Assembly: GCF_027563465.1 (NCBI RefSeq)
Contig: NZ_JAPFQA010000017.1
Span: 1-64,000, forward strand
Reading direction: 5' to 3'
Length of the DNA: 64,000 nt
From: Mesorhizobium qingshengii
Lineage (GTDB): Bacteria; Pseudomonadota; Alphaproteobacteria; Rhizobiales; Rhizobiaceae
The notes beneath the pieces were generated by a model. It searched no databases, was not told the DNA's origin, and saw nothing but the letters and a program-made list of their open reading frames with translations. Shown piece after piece: positions 53,379 to 61,745 of the stretch (positions are counted from its first letter, which is position 1; every line of letters starts with the position of its first letter). Both the position numbers and the translations under genes were made by a program.

Positions 53379-54401
53379 ATGCACTATCGATCAATATCCG
53401 ACATGAACGACGCGATCGTCAGGAACCTTCACCGGCTGCCCCGCGACATCGACCTTGTCGTCGGCGTTCCCCGAAGCGGCATACTGGCGGCGACGCTGGT
53501 GAGCCTGACGGCCAACATTCCGATGACCGACCTGGATAGCTTCCTGACCGGACGGATCTACACCTCGGGCGTCACCAAGCGTCGCGCCGCGCTCGATCGC
53601 AAGGCCTCCGAAATGCGCAAGGTGCTGGTGATCGACGACAGCGTCGCCGGTGGCAATGCCATGCGCGACGCGCGCGCCCGCATCGCGGCGGCCGGTATCG
53701 AGGCGGACTTCGCCTTTGCCGCGGTGTTCGGCCTGCAGCCTGAACACCAGGAGACCGACTTCGTCTTCGAGGTCGTGCCGCATCCACGCATGTTCCAGTG
53801 GAACTTCATGCATCACAAATTCCTGGCGCAGTGCTGCGTCGACATAGACGGCGTGCTGTGCCTGGATCCGACCGAGGCCGAAAACGACGATGGACCGGTC
53901 TACGAGAAGTTCCTCAGCGAGGCGCGGCCTCTGCATGCGCCGACCCACAAGATCGGCTGGCTGGTCACCAGCCGGCTGGAGAAATACCGCGCGCTCACCG
54001 AGGCTTGGCTCGCCAGGCACGAGATCAAATACGACCAGTTGATCATGCTCGATCTGCCGAGCAAGGCGGAACGGCAGCGGCTTGGCGCGCATGGCAGTTT
54101 CAAGGCCGATTTCTACCGCAAATCCAATGCCGTCCTGTTCATCGAGAGCGAGCACGAGCAGGCGCTGAAGATCACCGAACTGTCCGGCAAGCCGGTGCTG
54201 TGCGTCGAAACGCATATGGTCAGCTTTCCCGACGCGCTGTCGCTGCCGGCACTTGGCCAGGCGGCCCGCAACCTGCCGGCAAGGCTGAGGCAGATCAAGT
54301 CGCAGGAAGGGCGCAAGGCGGCCGCCAAGACCATCGCCCGCGCGCTGCTTGGCGCGCGCGGCTACGAGACGCTGAAGAACCGGGTCAAGCGCCCGGCCTG
54401 A
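53379..54401 (+). CDS. phosphoribosyltransferase-HAD-like fusion protein
   Basis: A 340-residue two-domain protein. Residues about 20-120 form a type I phosphoribosyltransferase fold, with the PRPP loop VLVIDDSVAGGNAMRDA at 82-98 and a first-strand VVGVPRSGILAATLV. Residues about 150-280 start with the HAD-phosphatase motif CCVDIDGVLCLDP (D155 and D157) and contain LVTSRLEKYRALTEAWL and VLFIESEHEQALKI. A C-terminal basic tail ends it. It lies downstream of the flippase in the exo cluster. Its substrate is unknown; it may make or salvage a phosphorylated sugar or nucleotide for surface glycan synthesis. Confidence 0.75.
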   Translation: MHYRSISDMNDAIVRNLHRLPRDIDLVVGVPRSGILAATLVSLTANIPMTDLDSFLTGRIYTSGVTKRRAALDRKASEMRKVLVIDDSVAGGNAMRDARARIAAAGIEADFAFAAVFGLQPEHQETDFVFEVVPHPRMFQWNFMHHKFLAQCCVDIDGVLCLDPTEAENDDGPVYEKFLSEARPLHAPTHKIGWLVTSRLEKYRALTEAWLARHEIKYDQLIMLDLPSKAERQRLGAHGSFKADFYRKSNAVLFIESEHEQALKITELSGKPVLCVETHMVSFPDALSLPALGQAARNLPARLRQIKSQEGRKAAAKTIARALLGARGYETLKNRVKRPA

Positions 54402-54419
54402 CCCGGACTGCCAGCATCC

Positions 54420-55499
54420 TTACGCCGCTTGCCGCGCGCGCTGCTGTACCGCCCTGTCGAGTATCGAAAAGAAGGTGGCGAACTGGCGATCCGGATCCAG
54501 TTCGGGCCGCGCCGCGAAGCCGCGCGCGAGACCCGAGAGCCGGTCATATTCCTGGTTGTCGTTCCACAGCCGCCTGACGGCCGCGACCCAGTCGGCAAGC
54601 GGAGCATCGTAATCCAGCACCACGCCGCCGGGGCCGATCGCCTCGGGCAGACCGCCACGCCGCGAGCCGACGACCGGGATTCCACTGCAATGGGCCTCCG
54701 ACGCGACGCGGCCCCAGGCCTCTTCCCATTTGCTGGGGGCAAGCAGGATCCTGGTGCGGCCATAGACCGTCTTCATGTCGCTGGTGCGGCTCTCGAGCGT
54801 GACATTGCCGAGCGGCGTGATCGTCTCCTCGATGCGTGCCCGATGATCGTCCTCCAGCTTCCAGCTTTCGACGAGCAGGAACGGGATTTCGGGGCACGCG
54901 CCGGCAACACGCACCGCAAGCTCGAAGCCTTTTTCCTCGTAGGGGTTGATCAAAGTGACAAACTGGCCCGTCGTCGGGGTGCTGTAATGCGCCGGATTGA
55001 TGGTGGGCGGGATCACCGCCGCCTCGATGCCGAACTCTTTCCTGTAGGTGCGCGCGGTGAATTCCGAATTGGCGATGTAGAGCGCCGAACGCAATTCCCG
55101 CAGATCGCCACCCAGTTCATGGAACTCGACATTGCGGAGATAGACGACCAGCGGCACGCCCTCGGCCTGCAGCGCCTTGCCGATCGGAACCGACTTGTGA
55201 CACTGGACCACGGCCACATCCGGCTTCTGCCTGTCGACGGCAAAGGCCGCCGCCTCCCAGGGAAACCACGCGCGGATCACGGGATAGCCGGGGTGGCTGT
55301 CGACGACCGCTGGTTGCCGCAGCAGCTTCATCTTGGCGCGTGCCTTGAGGCCGAACATGCCGTCGCCGAACAGGGCGGCGAGCACCGACGCCTCATGGCC
55401 ATGCTCGATCAGCTGCTCAGCCAGATGATGGGTGCTGGACTGGACGCCGCCGCCGAACTCCGGCGGGTAGCCATTGCCGCTGGCAAAAAGAACTTTCAT
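54420..55499 (-). CDS. glycosyltransferase family 4
   Basis: A 359-residue GT-B enzyme from the ATG at 55499 (MKVLFASGNGYPPEFGGGVQSS), a typical GT4 N-terminus. The UDP-sugar-binding C-terminal half has LVESWKLEDDHRARIEE, LLAPSKWEEAWGRVASEAHCSGIPVVGSRRGGLPEAIGPGG with the E-x7-E motif. It converges with the phosphoribosyltransferase-HAD gene. The sugar and acceptor are unknown; within this cluster it likely adds a sugar to the exopolysaccharide repeat. Confidence 0.88.
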   Translation of the reverse strand: MKVLFASGNGYPPEFGGGVQSSTHHLAEQLIEHGHEASVLAALFGDGMFGLKARAKMKLLRQPAVVDSHPGYPVIRAWFPWEAAAFAVDRQKPDVAVVQCHKSVPIGKALQAEGVPLVVYLRNVEFHELGGDLRELRSALYIANSEFTARTYRKEFGIEAAVIPPTINPAHYSTPTTGQFVTLINPYEEKGFELAVRVAGACPEIPFLLVESWKLEDDHRARIEETITPLGNVTLESRTSDMKTVYGRTRILLAPSKWEEAWGRVASEAHCSGIPVVGSRRGGLPEAIGPGGVVLDYDAPLADWVAAVRRLWNDNQEYDRLSGLARGFAARPELDPDRQFATFFSILDRAVQQRARQAA

Positions 55500-55574
55500 G
55501 GGACCGGCTCCTTGTCGCATTCTCGTATTCTTCGTTCAGAGGCAACAGGCGAAATCCGCTGCCTGGTTTCGACG

Positions 55575-56024
55575 TCAGGCAAGCTTCGGCGGCTCCAGAT
55601 TGGCGAAGGGATTGGTACAGGATTGCCAGCCGGTAAACCGGATCGGGTCGTTAGGCGAACTGCGCCATGCGTAGTCCGTCAGCATATGGAATTCGGCGAT
55701 GACCCAACGGTCGAAACGCACCAGATCTTCCCGCTTCTGCTGGGGCAGCAGGCGGCGTGCGGCGCCCAATTTGAGCTCCTCCACCAGAGTGACCGCGTCG
55801 CTCAGCTTCTCGCTCGGAAATATCCACGGATTCCTGTCGCGGAACGCCAGCACGAACTGCTGCAGATGCTCGATGCGCATGTTCAGTTTGCCGAGATATT
55901 TTTCAAGCGTGACGCGAACCAGGTCCTCGTCTGAAAACGAGGAGACCGCGGCATAGGCGATGCCCGTCGACATCACCCCGCCCGCCACGATGGCCAGAGC
56001 CGAGCGTCGCGAGATTTTGGTCAT
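55575..56024 (-). CDS. Tat-exported small subunit paired with a GMC oxidoreductase
   Basis: A protein of 149 residues from the ATG at 56024, with GGAGGG before it. The N-terminal twin-arginine signal (KISRRSALAIVAGGVMSTGIAYA) is clear, and the mature part resembles gluconate 2-dehydrogenase subunit 3 in layout but is shorter. It contains Trp-rich helices (VIAEFHMLTDYAWRSSPNDPIRFTGW). It is directly downstream of the GMC gene (14-bp gap) and would carry that signal-less flavoprotein across the membrane. No cytochrome c subunit is seen. Confidence 0.65.
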   Translation of the reverse strand: MTKISRRSALAIVAGGVMSTGIAYAAVSSFSDEDLVRVTLEKYLGKLNMRIEHLQQFVLAFRDRNPWIFPSEKLSDAVTLVEELKLGAARRLLPQQKREDLVRFDRWVIAEFHMLTDYAWRSSPNDPIRFTGWQSCTNPFANLEPPKLA

Positions 56025-56038
56025 CGGATACCCTCCTC

Positions 56039-57481
56039 TCACGCCATGCGGTTCGCCGCCCGCAAGGACAGCGCTGCCGCGGTCAGGCTCGGGTTGGCGC
56101 AGGAGCAGCTTGGATAGGTGCTGGTGCCGACGACAACCAGGTTTCTGAGCCGGTGATGGACCATGCCGCTGTCGATCACCGAATCGGCAGGTCCGGTGCC
56201 CATTCTCAGCGTGCCCTGGACATGCGATTCGGTCGGCCGGATGCCGCGGTCGAAGAGCCTTTCGACCGGCAGCGGGGCGAGCAGCCCAGGCAATTTCTCC
56301 AGCGCCCGGGCCATGCCTTTGACCGCGTAGTCCGATGGCGCCTTGAAGCTTACGAAGGCATTGTCATCCTCATCGAGCGTGACGAAGTTTTCGTGATCGA
56401 GCAGGTTTTCGGTGACCACGACAAGCGGCAGTGTCTGGCGCAGCCGCCCCTCTTCGGCACGCATTCCGTGCTGCCAGCGGTTCTCGAAATAGACGAGTGC
56501 GGCCGCATGCTCCGATCGGTGCGGACCGTCATAGAGGCCGAAATTCAGCCCCGTTGTGATGGTGCTGCCGTCGAAATTGTCGACACCGTCGAGATAGACC
56601 TCGAAATTCCAGCCGTAGGATTCGTGCAGGCCGCGCCCGACGAATTCGTCGCCCAGACCGGATCGCAGCATGATGGCCGCGCTCTGGATGGCATTGGCGC
56701 CGAGAAGGAAGAGGTCGCCGCTGACCTGGTATTCCTTGCCGCCATGAACGAAAGTGACCGAACGGACCGTTCCGCCGACATGATCGAGCCGCCGCACTTC
56801 GGCACCGAGGCAGACCGAAACGTCCGGATGCTCAAAGACATGCATCAGTCCGTTGTTGACCGTGAATTTCGCGTCGACCGGGCACAGCCAGCAGCGCAGG
56901 TTGGCACAGCACGAAGTGCGCTGCGCGGTCGGCACCCGCGCCCGTGCCGTCGGCATGACGAAATGCTGGCCGGGTTGTGCCGCCTTCATCATCCGGTCCG
57001 GTGTCGACATGCGATGTGGCGGTTGCGGAAACGGCCGTGAACGCGGCAGCATCGCCGCCATGTCGGGATCGCCTGAAATCGACATGATGTCTTCGGCGTC
57101 GCAGTAGAACGGCTCGACATCGTCATAGCTGATAGGCCAGTCGTTGCCGATGCCGTAGGTGGTCTTCAGCCTGAAGTCATTGGGATGGAACCTTGGCGTC
57201 TGCGCGAACCAGCAGTTCGTTCCGCCACCCAGTCCGATCGTGTAGTTCCAGGGCTTGTCGGAATTGGTCTTGTAGGTCGTTTCGTCATCGATATCGGTGT
57301 TGGCGTTCTGGTCGAGCTGCCATTCATGGGTGTTGTGACGGCCCCACTCCAGAACCAGAATGCGTGCCTTTCGCCGCTTGGCGAACTCGTGCAGGAAAAA
57401 GGCCGAGCCGAAGCCGGAACCGATCGCGACAAGATCGAAATGATCCCTGGTGATTTGCTCGGGCCTTACGTCCAGCACCAT
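56039..57481 (-). CDS. GMC family flavin-dependent oxidoreductase
   Basis: A 480-residue FAD enzyme from the ATG at 57481 (MVLDVRPEQITRDHFDLVAIGSGFGS), whose GxGxxG dinucleotide motif is residues about 20-25. The C-terminal GMC motif RPTESHVQGTLRMGTGPADSVID, with a catalytic His and a terminal SNPSLTAAALSLR-like tail, is present, as are many Cys in the middle (CCANLRCWLCPVDAKF). No signal peptide is visible, and the following Tat gene would export it. The substrate is probably a sugar, sugar acid or polyol in the periplasm. Its place in an exo cluster is unusual. Confidence 0.8.
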   Translation of the reverse strand: MVLDVRPEQITRDHFDLVAIGSGFGSAFFLHEFAKRRKARILVLEWGRHNTHEWQLDQNANTDIDDETTYKTNSDKPWNYTIGLGGGTNCWFAQTPRFHPNDFRLKTTYGIGNDWPISYDDVEPFYCDAEDIMSISGDPDMAAMLPRSRPFPQPPHRMSTPDRMMKAAQPGQHFVMPTARARVPTAQRTSCCANLRCWLCPVDAKFTVNNGLMHVFEHPDVSVCLGAEVRRLDHVGGTVRSVTFVHGGKEYQVSGDLFLLGANAIQSAAIMLRSGLGDEFVGRGLHESYGWNFEVYLDGVDNFDGSTITTGLNFGLYDGPHRSEHAAALVYFENRWQHGMRAEEGRLRQTLPLVVVTENLLDHENFVTLDEDDNAFVSFKAPSDYAVKGMARALEKLPGLLAPLPVERLFDRGIRPTESHVQGTLRMGTGPADSVIDSGMVHHRLRNLVVVGTSTYPSCSCANPSLTAAALSLRAANRMA

Positions 57482-57548
57482 CAGCCAAAAGTCCTTTCCG
57501 CGCCGAGCGCGCCTACCAGATTCCGGTTCCGGCTCTCCACGTCCGGCC

Positions 57549-58880
57549 TCACGCCGCGATTCTGCCGATCGAGTGGTATTCGATGCCGTGGCGAGCGACG
57601 ACCTTGGGGTCATACAGGTTGCGGCCATCGAAGATGACCGGCGTGGTCAGCGCGTCCTTCAGCGCGTCGAAGGATGGAGCGCGGAAGCTCTTCCATTCGG
57701 TGGCGATCAGCAGCGCATCGGCGCCGCGCAGTGCCGCTTCCTTGGTGCCGCACAACAGCAGATCGTCGCGCAGGCCGTAGATGGCCTGGCATTCCTGCAT
57801 CGCCTCGGGATCATAGGCCTGCACAGTCGCGCCGGCCTTCCAGAGCGCTTCCATCAGCACACGCGCCGGCGCCTCGCGCATGTCGTCGGTGTTGGGCTTG
57901 AAGGCCAGACCCCACAGCGCAAAGGTCTTGCCCCTGAGATTGCCCTTGAAATAGCGATTCACCTTGTCGAACAGCACGGATTTCTGGTCGTTGTTGCGCT
58001 CCTCGACGGCGCGCAGCAGCTTGGCGTCGAACTTGACGCCCTCGGCGGTCTTGATCAGCGCCCGCACGTCCTTTGGAAAACACGAGCCGCCATAGCCGAG
58101 GCCCGGATAGATGAAATGGTAGCCGATGCGCGGATCGCTGCCGATTCCCTTGCGGACCTCCTCGATGTCGGCGCCAAGCTGCTCGGCCAGGTTGGCCATC
58201 TCGTTCATGAAGCTGATCTTGGTCGCCAGCATGCAATTGGCGGCGTATTTGGTGAATTCGGCGCTGCGCACGTCCATCACGATCATCTTCTCGTGGTTGC
58301 GGTTGAACGGCGCGTAGAGCTCGCGCATCACCGCCTCGGTGCCCTCGCTCGAGGTGCCGACGATGATGCGATCCGGCTTCATGCAATCGGCGACCGCGGA
58401 ACCCTCCTTGAGGAACTCCGGATTCGAGGCGACGTCGAAGGCGAGGTCCTCGCGACCCCTTTTCTTCAGCGTTTCGGCGATCCTGGCCTTTACCTTTTCG
58501 CAGGTGCCGACCGGCACGGTCGACTTGCCGACGACGATCTTGGGCGCGTCCATTTCCCGGCCGATGGTCTCGGCGACCGCCAGCACATATTTGAGATCGG
58601 CCGAACCATCCTCGCCGGGCGGCGTGCCGACCGCGATCATCTGGATCTCGCCATGCCTGACCGCAGCGGCGGCATCAGTGGTGAACTTGATGCGACCTGC
58701 GGCGTGGTTCTCCTTGACGAGGCTCTCCAGCCCCGGCTCGAAAATCGGCACGAGACCCTGGTTGAGCCGCTCGACCCGGGCTGCGTCGATGTCGACGCAC
58801 ACCACCTGGTGGCCGACTTCGGCAAGCACCGCCGCCTGCACGAGACCGACATAGCCAATTCCAAACACCGTCAAATTCAT
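57549..58880 (-). CDS. UDP-glucose/GDP-mannose 6-dehydrogenase family protein
   Basis: A 443-residue NAD-dependent dehydrogenase oxidising UDP-glucose to UDP-glucuronate. It has the Rossmann motif FGIGYVGLVQAAVLAEVGH, the catalytic Cys in YGGSCFPKDVRALI and the family segments NPEFLKEGSAVAD and ANCMLATKISFMNEMANLAE. It supplies the acidic sugar of the exopolysaccharide, matching rkpK-type genes of rhizobia. It is separate from galU but uses its product. Confidence 0.94.
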   Translation of the reverse strand: MNLTVFGIGYVGLVQAAVLAEVGHQVVCVDIDAARVERLNQGLVPIFEPGLESLVKENHAAGRIKFTTDAAAAVRHGEIQMIAVGTPPGEDGSADLKYVLAVAETIGREMDAPKIVVGKSTVPVGTCEKVKARIAETLKKRGREDLAFDVASNPEFLKEGSAVADCMKPDRIIVGTSSEGTEAVMRELYAPFNRNHEKMIVMDVRSAEFTKYAANCMLATKISFMNEMANLAEQLGADIEEVRKGIGSDPRIGYHFIYPGLGYGGSCFPKDVRALIKTAEGVKFDAKLLRAVEERNNDQKSVLFDKVNRYFKGNLRGKTFALWGLAFKPNTDDMREAPARVLMEALWKAGATVQAYDPEAMQECQAIYGLRDDLLLCGTKEAALRGADALLIATEWKSFRAPSFDALKDALTTPVIFDGRNLYDPKVVARHGIEYHSIGRIAA

Positions 58881-58947
58881 TCGGTTTCGTTCCCATTCAA
58901 GGCGGCGGACCGTTTTCGGTCCGGCCAGTTCAATTCGACTTTCCCAA

Positions 58948-59811
58948 CTACTTTACGCTGCATGCCAGCGATTCCGGAAACTGACAGGGCTCGCCGAGCG
59001 CGGTGAAGGCTACGCGCTCGACCTGCAGCGAAAGCTTGCGGCCAGGATCGGCGAACGCACCCATCCAACCCTTCATCGTGTCGCTGCCCCACAGGCTGAA
59101 GAAGATCTTCTGCGCATGGGTGGGCAGCTTCGCCGGATCGGTGATCGTGTTGACCAGCTGGCCATTGACGTACCAGCGCAAACTGTCCTTCTGCCAAACG
59201 AAAGCGTAGTCGTTGAAGGCATTTTCGGTACCGCCCGCGACGTCGACCAGCTTCTCGTTCTTGCCCTTGCCGTCGATATAGGTGTTGACCTGCACCCTGG
59301 AGGTGTCCTTGGTCAGGATCTCGAAGTCGATCTCGTCCCAGGGCTGCTTGTCGGTGGGGCCGATATAGGAAAAGAACGCCGCATTGAGACCGGAACCGGT
59401 GTCGGTCTTTATCCGCGCCTCATAGGTGCCGTAGCCGAAGCGCTGCTTGGTCTGGATCTCGCCGCAGACGAAGTCGCGGTCCTTCAGCTTCTGCTTTTCA
59501 AAGCCGAGCGACAGCACGCCGTCGGAAAGCTGAACCATGCCCTTCGACCAGGTGCAATTCTGATGGCTGCCGTTGTTCCAGCCGTCGGAAACATACCAGC
59601 GCGCACGATCGAAGCTTTTGAAATCGTCGACGAATGATGGCGACGTCGGTATGTCCTGGGCATGGGAAGAGGTCGTCGACAGGCTGCCGAGAGCGGCGAG
59701 CAGAAACGCGCTGATCGACCTCAGCCGCCTGAAGCCGGCTTGCCTGGCCTGAGGCGTGAACGGCGTCCCGCCGGTTGCGATGGTGGACGTAGCTTTCGGA
59801 CCCGAATTCAT
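58948..59811 (-). CDS. exoK: glycoside hydrolase family 16 endo-glycanase (ExoK-like)
   Basis: A secreted 1,3-1,4-beta-glycanase of 287 residues from the ATG at 59811, with a signal peptide (SISAFLLAALGSLSTTSSHA). The catalytic E-x-D-x-E site is in PWDEIDFEILTKD, and the substrate-cleft motif FGYGTYEARIKT is present. ExoK trims nascent succinoglycan into low-molecular-weight products; the same is inferred here from similarity and location. A perfect CTGTTGCAACAG palindrome lies upstream. Confidence 0.92.
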   Translation of the reverse strand: MNSGPKATSTIATGGTPFTPQARQAGFRRLRSISAFLLAALGSLSTTSSHAQDIPTSPSFVDDFKSFDRARWYVSDGWNNGSHQNCTWSKGMVQLSDGVLSLGFEKQKLKDRDFVCGEIQTKQRFGYGTYEARIKTDTGSGLNAAFFSYIGPTDKQPWDEIDFEILTKDTSRVQVNTYIDGKGKNEKLVDVAGGTENAFNDYAFVWQKDSLRWYVNGQLVNTITDPAKLPTHAQKIFFSLWGSDTMKGWMGAFADPGRKLSLQVERVAFTALGEPCQFPESLACSVK

Positions 59812-59935
59812 ACCAAACTCACCTTTGTGCTGTGCTTCCCCCAACCCAAAGTCGACATTCGAACCGCTCCTGAACGGGCCAACCCTGACCTCCTGCGTGA
59901 CCCTCCCGAATTGCTTTTCCTGCCTCGCATCAAAT

Positions 59936-59947
59936 CTGTTGCAACAG
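59936..59947. promoter_or_regulatory. palindrome upstream of the exoK-like gene
   Basis: CTGTTGCAACAG, a 12-bp perfect palindrome whose TGTTGC/GCAACA halves match the half-sites of the exo-associated motif at 51694 and 60517. It lies 125 bp before the exoK-like start, within the gap to the coiled-coil gene. Confidence 0.4.
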
Positions 59948-59964
59948 TTCCCGAGCCTTCACTC

Positions 59965-60366
59965 TTACGCCCTGCCGGCGCCTGCCGGCTTGGCGAATTC
60001 GGCCGGGGTGGCCGAATCGGACGCGCCATCCTCGTGGAAGACCACGTCCAGCGAATGACGGAGGTCCTTCATCATGCCGTTCTGGCGCGACAGCGCCGCG
60101 ATGCGGCGCTCGCAGTTCAGGATCGACTCCGTCAGCGCGCTGACCTCGGATGACCGACGGTCGGAGGCGGAGCCGTTTTCCATCGCCTCGACCAGGAAGG
60201 CAGCGTTGGTCGCCTTTGTCCGATAGCGATTCTCAAGTCCGGCTCTCTCGGCCTCGATCTCGGCCGCGATCTGCTCGAAAAGCCTTGCCAGACGATCGAG
60301 CCGCGAACCGTCGGTTTGCCGGTCGCGGGCCGGATCCCTTGATCTGAAGCCGAATATCGAGGCCAT
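59965..60366 (-). CDS. coiled-coil hypothetical protein in the exo cluster
   Basis: A 133-residue hydrophilic protein, mostly alpha-helical with heptad-like regions (LDRLARLFEQIAAEIEAERAGLENRY; SALTESILNCERRIAALSRQNGMM), ending in a low-complexity AEFAKPAGAGRA tail. It has no signal peptide and no recognised family. It precedes exoK on the same strand and has the exo-associated motif 150 bp upstream. It may be a structural or regulatory partner of the polysaccharide machinery. Confidence 0.65.
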   Translation of the reverse strand: MASIFGFRSRDPARDRQTDGSRLDRLARLFEQIAAEIEAERAGLENRYRTKATNAAFLVEAMENGSASDRRSSEVSALTESILNCERRIAALSRQNGMMKDLRHSLDVVFHEDGASDSATPAEFAKPAGAGRA

Positions 60367-60516
60367 GAGTTCAGGTTCCTGTCATCGCCGGCTTCCAGGC
60401 CGGGTTTCTGGCCGATCCCCGCGACCGGGGCTCAAGAAATTGCATCGTCCTGCTCCTCTGACGGGAGAGACATCAGACCAATCCGATCGGGGGCCAGTTC
60501 GGTTGGTCGTCTAATT

Positions 60517-60532
60517 TGCTGCACCGCAACAT
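60517..60532. promoter_or_regulatory. exo-associated motif in the 60367-60649 spacer
   Basis: TTGCTGCACCGCAACA, differing from the 51694 copy at one base. It lies in a 283-bp gap between the coiled-coil gene and the GT2 gene. No other ORF or hairpin of note is seen in this gap. Confidence 0.55.
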
Positions 60533-60649
60533 AGACTGCCATCCCCGGAGCCATGAGGCAACCACCCAATTCGTAAACTCATAAATCCGTCCGAAATGGT
60601 TTGAACGACCAGCCGGCACTGGCGGACGAACCGGACGCGCCGGAGACCC

Positions 60650-61672
60650 TCAACGCTCCTTGCCGGGGCTGGTTCCGGCCATCAGAAAACGCAATGGCGG
60701 CACATGGCTCCGTTTCGAGGCGAAGCCGGCGCGGCGAAACAGCGACTCGAGCTTGTCGGCGGCAACGCCACGAACGATGGGAACGAGGTTGGATTGACTG
60801 GCCAGCGCATAGGCCGCGGCCGATGCCAGCCCCCGCTCGGCCTTGACGTCGAGGAAATTGCGCAACCGGTATTTGTCGCGCACGTGCCGCTCGTGCCGCC
60901 TCAGCACCGCTTTCGAGCCTTCCGGCAGGCTTTCGATCGCCAGCAACGCCAGGTCCGCATCGGCCAGGCGCTCCAGGTCCTGCGTCTTGTGACGGCCGCT
61001 CAACGAATCAGCGCGGACGATGGCGCCATAGCCGCATGAGCGGATGACCTTGAACCGTGCCCCGCGGGCGACGGCGCGCGCGTAGAGTTCATAGTCCTCG
61101 CCCAGGCGCAAGCTCTCGTCGTAGCGCAACCCGTGGCGGTCGAGGAAGGCACGGCTGATGACAGGCTTGAGGAAGCCCAGTTCGCCCCTTTGCACCCGTC
61201 GCCTGGAGATGTTGCCTTCGACGAAGCGCTCGAAATCGAGGAATTCCGGCTCGGCGGCAAATTGCGGGGCGACGATTTTCGTCACGTCGCCGGTCGCATC
61301 GTCCCGGATGAGCATGATGTTATCCGCCGCGAAATCCCAGTCGGCGCCAGCAAACAGGTTGCGAAACCGGCCTTCGAGGAAAAAGTCGTCGGCGTCGAGA
61401 ATGCTGATGAACGGCGACCTTGAACCGGCGATCGCCGCGTTGCGGGCGAAGGAAGGACCGCGATTGACATCAAGACGCATCACCGTGAGCCGGCCGCTGC
61501 CGTCGTCGGCGGATCGGGCGACTGTCGCGGTGTCGTCGGTGGAAGCATCGTCGACGACGACGACCTCCGCCACTTCCGGTTCGCGCAACGCGGACGCGAT
61601 GGCGACGGCGATTGTCGGCGCCGCGTTGCGGGCCGCGATGATCACGCAGACCTGGGGTTTGGTCATCGACAT
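60650..61672 (-). CDS. glycosyltransferase family 2 (ExoU/ExoW-like paralogue)
   Basis: A 340-residue GT2 enzyme with a clear resemblance to the one at 47562-48512 (shared VIIAARNAAPTIAVAIASAL, VVVDDASTDDTATVARS, VNRGPSFARNAAIAG, ILDADDFFLEGR, and the SRAFLDRHGLRYDESLRLGEDYELYARA stretch). The start is ATG 61672 (MSMTKPQ) or 61666. It probably adds a sugar in the same exopolysaccharide repeat. It is adjacent to the NTP_transf_5 gene but has no overlap with it. Confidence 0.88.
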   Translation of the reverse strand: MSMTKPQVCVIIAARNAAPTIAVAIASALREPEVAEVVVVDDASTDDTATVARSADDGSGRLTVMRLDVNRGPSFARNAAIAGSRSPFISILDADDFFLEGRFRNLFAGADWDFAADNIMLIRDDATGDVTKIVAPQFAAEPEFLDFERFVEGNISRRRVQRGELGFLKPVISRAFLDRHGLRYDESLRLGEDYELYARAVARGARFKVIRSCGYGAIVRADSLSGRHKTQDLERLADADLALLAIESLPEGSKAVLRRHERHVRDKYRLRNFLDVKAERGLASAAAYALASQSNLVPIVRGVAADKLESLFRRAGFASKRSHVPPLRFLMAGTSPGKER

Positions 61673-61745
61673 GGATTTGCCTCTCGTACAGGTGATACCG
61701 ACTTGTTTTCGCCCCGTACCCGCTCGATGCCCGATATGTTTTTCA

